DNA from: Sphaerosporella brunnea
Lineage: Eukaryota; Ascomycota; Pezizomycetes; Pezizales; Pyronemataceae
Length of the DNA stretch: 64,000 nucleotides
Reading direction: 5' to 3'
Assembly (NCBI GenBank): GCA_008704415.1
Contig: VXIS01000057.1
Location: 1 to 64,000, forward strand
Positions within the stretch are counted from its first letter, which is position 1; every line of letters starts with the position of its first letter. A program made the position numbers and the translations under genes. The notes under the pieces are model-generated. The model had not been told where the DNA came from and searched no databases. It was given only the letters and a program-made list of their open reading frames with translations. Below are positions 56,042 to 64,000 of the stretch, piece by piece.

Positions 56042-58147
56042 ATGGCAACAACCCAACAGTCCTCGCGGATAGGCGCGGAGGAACAGAAACGGCATGAAGC
56101 TGCAGTCGACATCCAGAGATATTACAGAGGTCATCGGGAGCGACGGCAACTGAAAGGGCTTCATCTGACACCAGACCAAAGATGGACTGAGGTACATGAG
56201 AGCACCGCATATATATTACCCGGGGAAGTAGTTAACCAACCCCCACACAGGCAGTAGCGGATGCCCATTTGCGGATGATCGGGGAACCGGTTGCCCCTAC
56301 GCAGCGAGTGGATTCTGCCTGCGGTCAAAATGGCTCACCAGGGAGCCAAAATGACGCTCCACGTCGAAAACGCTCATTCGAGAATCTATGGGGCAAGGCG
56401 ATGCAGGTGGCCAGAAAGGTTTGGTTCGAGTGAGAAACGTTGAACAAAAAGCCTTACCAGATGTGTCTGCAACAGGCTCAACACGATGATCTAAACTACG
56501 GTAGTTCTTCAAGTACAAGCGAAGACGAGGCGGACGAATGTAAAGGAGAGAAGAGCCGAAAAAAAGAAGAACGGCGACAGAAGAAGGCTCTCGAGCGGAA
56601 AGAAAGAGCACAATATGCAAAAACCATGGAATTGCAGTATGTATTCGACACAGATTCTTGGTTTCTTTTGGCTGAGGGACATACACAGGTACTTTCTAGA
56701 GATGGTCGATTGTAGGCATTCCCCATTGGTTCGCTATGTGAGGTGTCTGTGCTGAGACCATTATGCCACAAACAGTGAAGGTGGGTGTTCATCAGGATTG
56801 GCCGCTGCACTGTAGCAGGACCCACTGACTTATATGGGCCAGCATCGACATGGTTCGAACCTTAAGGCTTATCACAATTACTGGAAGCAGCAAGACACCA
56901 AGCAGAACTTTTTCTTCTGGTGAGAAAAATTGGCCCAGTGGGCTATTGATATCTTTTCTCACTTGATACTTCCAGGCTTGACGACGGCGACGGGAAAAAC
57001 GTTGACTTGGATGTATGTCCTCGAGAACGTCTGGAACGCCAGACCGTGCGATACCTCTCATTCGAGGAGAGGCAAGCCTACCTGGTCAAAATCGACAAGG
57101 TAAAGTCTCTGGCTTTCCCGAAGATCACTCGATGTATCACAACTGACACATCCCCAAGGAAGGACGGCTTTGCTGGGCGAAAAACGGTGAAAGAATTGAC
57201 ACTACGGCGAAGTATTCAGACAGTAAATATGGTGAGAATAAAAAGCCACACTCTCTTCACCCTGCACACATATTAACTAGACTTCTCAGGAATTGTCCCC
57301 GCCGATGATCCCGAAGCCTATCAGAACGATCAGCCTCGTCACGAACATGAAGATGTAGTATTAGAGCATTCACCATCCAGCTCTTCCTCCTCGTCAATAT
57401 CATCAGAATCATCTCCATCCTCCTCCCCCGACCATTCCCGTACCAGCGGATACGCGGACCGGTATCTGGACATGCAAATGAATTCCTATGGCCAAATAAA
57501 ACGATTTTTCCACGTCAGACCCGCCATAATTCTCAACCGTCTCTTGCGGAAAAAGGTGCGAAAGAACACGTGGATATTTGTAACCGACACCTCCTTCCGA
57601 TTGTACTCCCACCCCCCCCCCATCTCTCTCCCCTCTCCCATCCTCTCCTAACACCAACAATAACAGATACGTCGGAATAAAACAAACCGGCTCCTTCCAA
57701 CACTCCAGTTTCCTCCACGGCGGCCGCGTCACCGCCGCGGGCCTAATAAAGATCAAGAACGGAAAACTTAAAAGCCTAAGCCCACTGTCGGGGCACTACC
57801 GGCCGTCCGCCTGGCTGTTTAAAAAGTTCCTCCACTCGCTCCGCGAAGAAGGCGCGGATCTCAGCCGCGTCACCATCTCCAAGAGCTACGCCATCCTGAT
57901 CGGACTGGAAGCATGGGCTAACGTCAACAAGGGGAAGAAAAAGATTAAGGCTGCCTCTAAAAAGGCAGAACACAAGATTATAACTGTAGCTCGCGCTGGG
58001 CATGGCAAACCCCAGGATGAAAATGGAGTAAGGGACGCCGCAAAGGGGAAGAAGGAGGAACAAATGAGTGCGGAAAATGGTCTATTAACGAGGTTTATGC
58101 AAAAGCGTATGGCGCCGTCTGTCCCTACTCTCGCTTCGGGAATTTAG
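56042..58147 (+). CDS. IQ calmodulin-binding-motif protein of a fungal family of unknown function
   Basis: Nine exons are proposed (56,042-56,191; 56,251-56,418; 56,461-56,636; 56,689-56,704; 56,843-56,919; 56,976-57,099; 57,159-57,231; 57,290-57,602; 57,667-58,147), giving 525 residues in frame. An IQ motif, IQRYYRGHRER, lies at about 24-34. The family blocks follow: QYFLEM, HGSNLKAYHNYWKQQDTKQNFFFWLDDGDGK, VRYLSFEERQAYLVKIDKEGRLCWAKNGERI, GIVPADDPEAYQ, a serine-rich stretch, and the C-terminal VRKNTWIFVTDTSFRLYVGIKQTGSFQHSSFLHGGRVTAAGLIKIKNGKLKSLSPLSGHYRP. The IQ helix should bind calmodulin. The junction after QYFLEM is the weakest: relatives usually read EMVD before the next block, so the 16-bp exon 4 and its ends may be wrong. 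The other joins restore family text well. Confidence 0.75.
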
Positions 58148-58159
58148 GTCTGGCTGACC

Positions 58160-58343
58160 TACCTAGGCTCACCACAATCACAGTGTGAAGAATCGAAAGT
58201 ATCTCGTGATTAATTGGTAATGCGTCTGGCAAGACCAGATTCCGTCTTTCGATGTAATAGTTTTAGCAATATTACCGATTTAGTTATACCCTACGTTTTT
58301 AAAGGTTGAATCGGAGTTTGCGGCGATGTTTTGTCTCCTATAT
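58160..58343. other. 3' spacer after the IQ-motif gene
   Basis: Nothing recognised before the 16-bp direct repeat at 58,344. Confidence 0.5.
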
Positions 58344-58845
58344 TCATAATATATCACTCGACGTTTCAAGATTGGTTAGTTGCGGAAAAACATTTTACAC
58401 AAGTAAACACCCAAATGGTGACCACACACCGCCCGTTCTGTATTGAGCGGCAATACGGACCTGTCCGGGGTACGGCTATGTGACATCCTGACAATGAGCT
58501 CTCGCTACTTTCGAGTTTATGTGACTGAGAGGGCAACGCTTGATAATATCGATATCGGCGTTTGGGTAACAAACCGCAGTGCTGCCTCCCGACCTGGGCC
58601 CTCCAGTCAAGGAGTGTAGCTTCGAACACCGTGGTGAGACTCGCTCTGTTACTGCCACTATGCTACTTCTCGTGATCATGAACAACCATGATGACAACTA
58701 AACGCCTGTAGCGAAAATCCTCCAACTCTGCCACCCAAAACTACCTGCTCTATAGCTAACCACAGTGGATGTAACCTGCCACAGGCCTCTGTGCTGTCTC
58801 TTAGGTCCCTTTCGCTGCGCGCTTTCTGATCATAATATATCACTC
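58344..58845 (-). mobile_element. Probable retroposed (SINE-like) insertion with 16-bp target duplications
   Basis: TCATAATATATCACTC occurs identically at 58,344-58,359 and 58,830-58,845, flanking a 470-bp stretch. On the minus strand inside it is a perfect polymerase III A-box (TGGCAGAGTTGG, about 58,727-58,738) with a weak B-box-like GTTCATGATC about 50 nt on. A second pair follows, TAGCATAGTGGC and GTTCGAAGC, 39 nt apart near 58,620-58,670. Long variable-length duplications and tRNA-like promoter boxes suggest a SINE. No poly-A or simple-repeat tail is visible next to the duplication, so this is tentative. No full tRNA fold was found. Confidence 0.45.
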
Positions 58846-58849
58846 ACCC

Positions 58850-59420
58850 GGACAAATAAATTTTCGGAAAAATAATCCTTACAAAGTGCTCTATACGTAG
58901 TAGTAGATAGAAGATAGACGTAATTGCATATTCTATTCTACCTAAGTACTAAGTAGTCGCTCACCAGCCTAAGCATGATAATGAATTCCTATCTCATTCC
59001 TGTTACTCGAACATTCATCGCGAGATATTCATCCTTAAATAAACAAAGGAAAGCATAAACTCCTATCACCAATGGCTTTCCGCGGAAATCCAAACCACAA
59101 CGGCTTCCTATAACGCCCACAACGGAGCATGCAGAGGAAAAAAGATGCGAACATGTACAAGAACCAGACACCCCATGCAAACCAGCCGGTAAAAAGGACC
59201 ATATGCCATCAAAAAAAACCATGTGAAAAAAAACCCCTGGACACCTGTGATTTTGCGTGAAGAAAAAAAAAAAAAAGAAAAAAAAGAGAAAAGAAAAAGA
59301 AAAGAGATTCGTGAATTCGCTGAAAAGTAAAAACCTTATTCCCTCCTTCTATAACAAGGCAGAGCAAAATGTTGGAAGCGCATTCAAGTGATTAAATCCA
59401 CCGGAGAGCAGCCGCAAAAT
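58850..59420. other. 3' spacer after CUL3
   Basis: No gene recognised. An A-rich run with AAAAG repeats lies at 59,261-59,310. Confidence 0.5.
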
Positions 59421-59422
59421 GA

Positions 59423-62087
59423 TTATGCCTATGACCATTAGCTCGAATAAGATACACAGTGAACAGGGACTACTAACCAGGTACTTGTAAGTCTCCCTGC
59501 GACCATCCACCCTCTCAAGATACTCCCTCTCGATCAAACTCTCGATGCGCTTCTTCACCATTGAAATGTCTGGAGCAAAGCGGTTCTTTAGTTGCTCCAC
59601 TACCTCGATTAGAAGCTCCTGGTGACTCAAAGTTTTCCTCTGCTTCATCGTCCTGACGATTGCCGCTTCGATTTGATAGCCGCGATCTTTCTCCACGCTC
59701 TCATTCGTTTCTTTCTTCTCTCTTTCGTTCTCAGCTTTGTTTATTGCCACCAATCCGACTCTGAAGCGGAATGTTTTCGACGAGAATTGATCGTTAATCT
59801 TGAACGTATCGGTAGGCTTTACATCCTTCGACATCGGCATCTTAGTCAACAGGCGAGTTTTTGAGACCGCTAGGGACTGGAGGTTGCGGATGAGGTCTTC
59901 GTCAGGGATCGCGGTAATTTCTTTCAAATCGGTGTAAGATAGAGTGTCCTGGCCCGGTGGAAGATCGTTGAAGGCCAGAAGGATGACCATGCCGAATGTC
60001 GGAACATTGAATTCATGCTTACGTCCCTTGAAAGTAGCTTTGATATCTGCGCTTCCCATGTTGGGTTTCCAGATCAATTTACGGCCAGAAAATCGAGTAA
60101 GATAATATGAAGTGAAGCTAGTCCTGGCTGCCTCGATTTCTGGGGGGTAGATGCAGGGTTTGGAGTCGCTCCCTACGGCTTTGGTTGGCCAGAAGGTAGT
60201 TGTGAGAACGTTCATTGACAGATCAAACTTGAGCTTTGATGGTGAATCCGGGCCGAGTCCTTCCTGGTCGCGCCGGAACGCGGTCGACAGTTCCTCCGAG
60301 AGGGTCATATCCTTGAACATTCCCTCCAACTTGCTTGTAAAAGCAACACCAACCTCAACTTTAAGCTTTCCGATCATTTGCTTTTCCGTGTCGTGCGAAA
60401 GCGAACGATTGGCAAGTAGGCGGCGGCTGAGATGGATCTTGTAATGGCGCTCGAAGAGGTCCTTGTCGGTTAGATATCGGAAGAGCGTGATCGCTTTGTC
60501 AAGGACCTCATCCACCTCGTTCTCTGCACGTCCCTTGATGCCGCGTCGAAGGTTGTCGTCAATGAACAAAGAAATATACTCTGGAGCTTCCTTGAGGTCG
60601 TTGACGAACTGAGTAACTGCCCGGGTGATGGCCGTCTGGATGCTCTTGTCCTCGCCGAAGGACTGCTCCCAAATGCGATCATATCTGTCTTTCAACATTA
60701 AAACGTCGTTGACCCACTTTATTGCCAGGGCCGTGGCGTTGGAAGCAGATTTCTCTTCTCTGACAGCCGCTGCACCCGATGTTGACGGTTCACCGTTCTC
60801 CTGCTGCTCTTTTTCGATGGCAGCAACCGGGTTCTTCAAGTTGGCGTTGATTTCTTTGCCGAGCTCGATCAGCCTGTTACATGCCATCTCCTTAAGAACA
60901 GATTTATCCGGATCCACCCTCGATATCAACTTGTACAGCAGCCTCAGGTCGCCGAACCTGTCGTGATCTAGCATGGATTTTATGCCCGAATCCATTTCCA
61001 GGACCTCCCGAATGTTTTCCTTGATTAAACGTTGATCAACGACGGCAAGAATCTTCGATTCGCTGAGCGACGAAATTGTATCTACGCAACGATCGCGCTC
61101 TTCCCGCAGCCGCTTGTCTACCTTTTGTAAGTACGTGGCCGCATCGCATTCGTGCAATAGGCGCTGTCCCTCCGCCTTGTAGAACTCGGAGCTTGCCGCG
61201 AGGAAATCGTCTGGTGGGCCTTATGTTAGCCTGCCAACGCGCCCAACCAAGCTAGCTCACATACTCTCGAATCTTGTCAGGTAGATTCTCTCATGCTCAT
61301 TTTCCTCCTCCGACTCGTAGAGACACTCCAGCATGTAGATGCATGATCGGATTGGTCCATGGCTGATGACATCGCCGTCCCGCTCCATCTGTATTTGATC
61401 TAAGATGACTCTATTTAGGGCGGTGCCGATGTTGTACACGTTGTTGAGAAGAATGAATTCCCGAAACAAGCCCATCCCCGTGGCATAGGTGGTGGGAAGC
61501 TTGTGGTCCGCACAGTATATCCGATTCTGTCAACAACCAATCAGCTACCCGTCGAGCAGAAGTAACAAGCGAGGATGCCGAACCATGTACATCAACACAT
61601 CTGTGATCATGCTCATACAGAGTTGATGATCCTCCCATACAGCCTGAAGCTGCTCTAAGAACTTGCTTCCTCCGATTCTCTTCTCAATCGCAGCGCTCCC
61701 GAACAAGTTGCTGCTTCCGGTGATGACAGCGCTTGGGACTAACGGCTTGACATCGCGGTCGGCAACATATTGCAAATGTTCCGATACTAGCTCTTTGACC
61801 TTTTTGTATAGTCCGTCCCCGTGCTTCTTCAAGACGAGCTTGTAGGCGTTGCGGTAGAGCGCTTCGAACGATAGCGTCGAGGCGTTCTTTTGGTGTATTT
61901 CTCGTAACGACTGCGAAAGAACTTCCCAAACTTCATCGAAGTCTACTTGATCGGTCACCAGTCCCTGAGGGAAAAAAGATCGGCGATGTCAGTGCAAGCT
62001 GCGCGATGGCGGACAGGTAATGGTGCGGGGGTGAGGGTAGCTCACTCGGCGGGGAGGGCGTATTCTTCCACGTGGTCGCTGCTGCAT
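59423..62087 (-). CDS. CUL3: Cullin-3 scaffold of CRL3 ubiquitin ligases
   Basis: Five exons (62,087-62,046; 61,964-61,584; 61,526-61,265; 61,219-59,478; 59,428-59,423) give 810 residues. The N-terminus MQQRPRGRIRPPRRGLVTDQVDFDEVWEVL and FEALYRNAYKLVLKKHGDGLYKKV are Cul3-type and bind BTB adaptors. The cullin homology domain (FGDLRLLYKLISRV to FLIDDNLRRG and beyond) recruits the RING protein Rbx1. The C-terminal winged helix carries the Nedd8 site Lys754 in AAIVRTMKQRKTLSH and ends ERVDGRRETYKYLA. The last intron (49 bp, GTTAGT..GCTAAT..CATAG) leaves a final exon of only GCATAA, encoding Ala and stop, which recreates the universal cullin end YKYLA. Reading through instead would add 45 non-family residues. 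Exon 1 is likewise only 42 nt. Confidence 0.94.
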
Positions 62088-62094
62088 GATTAGA

Positions 62095-62480
62095 GATAGA
62101 TGATTGTAATGAGTTATAGCCGTCGGGTAGTTATGATGGAGGGTTGTGTGGTTGCAAGTTGTGGTGGGGCAGAGCGGCCGGCAGAGCTGGAGGGGGTGCG
62201 GTGGTTTGTTGGTACTAGCATGGCTTTCGTTGCGCGTCGATGACCCTTGCCAACGTCACGTGACAAAGCGAAGTGACTTTCTATGACATGCGACGGATTG
62301 AGAGCTCATCGCTTTGGCCGCTTGTTCACAGACACTTGAGGCGAACTACTAGCAACTATTATTACAATTCGAGATCTGCGTTCGATTTGATCTCACCTTG
62401 CGCCACATCACCTAAATAAAGGCTGGTGTAGCCGTAGGGCTCGACAAATTCGAAATAAGAACATCCTGCTGTTATACGAC
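62095..62480. other. CUL3 promoter side
   Basis: Spacer of about 390 bp; no gene recognised. Confidence 0.5.
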
Positions 62481-62485
62481 TACTT

Positions 62486-63216
62486 AGGGCCCGTCTGATA
62501 ACCCACTGTGCTTGCAAACCCTGGGGTCTTTGCAAGTACGGCGGTCACAAGTACAGACCCCCGTTTGGTCGTCCTCCGTAGTTCAAGTGCTCTACAGTAC
62601 AGTACAGAAACTGAGTCACTACAGACCCTCAAAACTGGGATTTCAAGTAATGGCCTCCGGATAGATTATTTGAGAGCACAGACCCGTTTTTCGATCCCAA
62701 GTCCACCAGTTATCGCCAGCATCACCGCCGGCTCACCCTGCAAGCCAAAATCTTATCACCTCGGACCGGGGCGACACCGGAGAGAACCTGAGCAGCAGCA
62801 GCTGGGGTAAGGCGGGGGTAAGGGAGGCAGCGGTGGTGGCGGAGGTAGAATAGACAGGCCGGTTGACAGGCCAACGGGGAAACGCCGAATTCGATTGAGG
62901 TCCAAAAACCGCAAATAAGAGATCAAAATAATGCTCAGAGCGTAGAAAATCTCTCTATGTGGTCTAAATTGAATATAGTAAAAAAAAAAGGATGGCCAGT
63001 CCATTTTGAATCTTTGCCGTCGCCTTGCCATCACTCGGACTCTCTAAGGTTCGAAAGTCAATTTTGACAGTACAGAACAGTTACACTGTGCCACCAAACA
63101 CTGCCAATCCTGAAGAGAAAGTACGAGTACAGTAAAATCCTGTTCCTGTACCCCCGGCCGTGATCAGCTACAGCTCAACTACAGGTACAGGTACGGACCG
63201 GCAACTAAACGGACCG
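62486..63216. mobile_element. Possible non-autonomous element (weak terminal inverted repeats)
   Basis: GGGCCCGTCTGATAACC at the left, preceded by TTA, resembles in reverse the right-end GGCAACTAAACGGACC, and both recall the Harbinger-like ends at 9,931 and 10,726. The right flank does not repeat TTA. Contains many GTACAG words. The element overlaps the fold-back structure at 62,880-63,390, so the ends are uncertain. Confidence 0.3.
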
Positions 63217-63390
63217 AGAGAGTTCGGGTGCCAGGCGAATGCCAAGGCAAAATCGCTGGCGAGGGCAAAGATTCAAAAAGGCCTGGCCATCTTTTTTTTC
63301 GATTTTTGACTGCATAGAGAGATTGTCTGCATTCTGAGAATCGTCTTGATATCTGGCTTGAGGTTTTTGGACCACCCGGACTCTCTACAT
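62880..63390. repeat. Fold-back element, two inverted arms of about 170 bp
   Basis: 62,890-63,055 read forward matches 63,225-63,390 read in reverse complement: GGTCCAAAAACC, AATCTCTCTATG, AAAAAAGATGGCCAG, TTTTTGAATCTTTGCC, GCCTTGCCAT and CGGACTCTCT occur in both in mirrored order. Arms are imperfect and the loop is about 170 bp. Confidence 0.72.
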
Positions 63391-63632
63391 ACGACCTTCA
63401 GTCTGGGTCTAGTATCAACAGTACTCCGAGGGGCGTTAAGTCGGGCGCACTTCCTGAAATGGGAAGACGTGGCGCTGTGGCTTTAAAGCAGAATCCATAA
63501 ACGTCGACGCGCATCTTTCTTTTTCCAACCCGAAAATACCAAGATCGAGTGAGATTCAGTGACAAATTTTGTATGAGGGAAAAAAGTCCGACACGCATCG
63601 TCTATTCTTCTACATATTCTATTCTACATGAC

Positions 63633-63998
63633 CTAGTATGGCTTGGCCTCCCCTCCCGCGTCTATTACAGCTTGGAGACGAGCAGGCATGCTCTTTATCA
63701 AGTCATCCAGCCGCTCTTCTGCGATGCTCTCCCAAGTAGCCTGTAAAGACGCCTCCAAAGCATCCGTCGCGATCCTCCTCCAAGTCTCCCCCAACTCCGT
63801 TTCCAGATCCAACCACAAAGCCTCAATGAGATTGAGGTCCGGGCTCTGTGCAGGCCACTCAACAGTATCCATCTCATTTAACTCTTGGTACTCCTTGGCG
63901 CATCCTTTATGGCCGGGGGTGCCGTCCTCAACGACCTTAACCCAGCCATACTCCTCGCAGCACTCTTGCCAAAACGGGACCAGATGGGGTTCCATCAC
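63633..63998 (-). mobile_element. Tc1/mariner-type transposase, C-terminal part, cut by the window edge
   Basis: The minus-strand frame is open to the window edge and gives about 120 residues of a DDE superfamily transposase: VKVVEDGTPGHKG (second catalytic Asp), then MDTVEWPAQSPDLNLIEALWLDLE (catalytic Glu) with 33 residues between them, followed by a helical tail ending EAKPY. This spacing and the WPAQSPDLNLIE motif are typical of Tc1/mariner elements, which move by cut and paste into TA sites. The first Asp and the DNA-binding domain would lie beyond base 64,000. The frame seen here is intact, so the element may be recent or still functional. The left end of the element was not located between 63,400 and 63,630. 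Confidence 0.85.
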
Positions 63999-64000
63999 GG

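Noticed and set aside
58600..58740. tRNA gene on the minus strand
   Set aside because: A- and B-box-like words are present, but no acceptor stem or anticodon arm folds; kept only as SINE-like promoter evidence.
1..64000. CRISPR array, phage or bacterial defence genes
   Set aside because: The window is eukaryotic; no regular direct repeats with spacers and no such genes were seen.

Overview
This window is nuclear DNA from a filamentous ascomycete (Pezizomycotina). The protein-coding genes have short introns (41-120 bp) with GT..AG borders, several show a CTAAC-type branch site, and the gene set is typical of this group: CENP-L/Fta1, Utp18, Cul3, Mcm4, Cns1, Sen15, SF3B6, Rev1, homogentisate dioxygenase, a proteinase K-like protease and a fungal wax-synthase-domain protein. 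I could not place the species. No tRNA, rRNA or CRISPR array was recognised.

Bases 1 to about 14,010 are one imperfect palindrome. The left arm (1 to ~8,290) is an insertion-rich, frame-broken reverse complement of the right arm (~8,355 to ~14,010). At the centre (8,292-8,354) lies a noisy match to the PacBio SMRTbell hairpin adapter. The simplest reading is an uncorrected chimeric long read at a contig end, so the left arm should not be read as genome. The right arm holds the 3' end of MON1, a Harbinger-like transposon remnant, a dispersed repeat and an intact wax-synthase-like gene. A small cysteine-rich secreted protein and a truncated RING protein lie at its outer edge.

14-37 kb is gene-poor. 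It holds a subtilisin-like protease (19.6-21.0 kb), homogentisate 1,2-dioxygenase (22.1-23.5 kb), SEN15 (25.9-26.3 kb), a membrane-anchored cupredoxin-like surface protein (28.0-29.1 kb, minus) and a proline iminopeptidase with five introns (34.3-35.9 kb, minus). The spacers contain homopolymer tracts and small inverted-repeat (MITE-like) elements.

37.7-62.1 kb is a gene-dense housekeeping block. In order it holds REV1 (minus; unusual in carrying a chromodomain and a series of SUMO-interaction-like motifs between its BRCT and polymerase domains), a MARVEL-domain membrane protein (minus), MCM4 (minus), CNS1 (minus), a repeat-filled divergent spacer, UTP18 and CENP-L/FTA1 (both plus), SF3B6 (minus), an IQ-motif protein (plus), a probable retroposed insertion with 16-bp target duplications, and CUL3 (minus; its last exon is only 6 nt). 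The window ends in a fold-back element and the 3' part of a Tc1/mariner-type transposase running off the edge.

The genes are unlinked housekeeping functions (replication, translesion synthesis, splicing, rRNA processing, kinetochore, ubiquitylation, tyrosine catabolism). I see no biosynthetic cluster, phage or defence island. The strongest biological novelty is the REV1 architecture; the strongest technical finding is the adapter-centred palindrome. Intron borders were set by hand from reading frame and family motifs.
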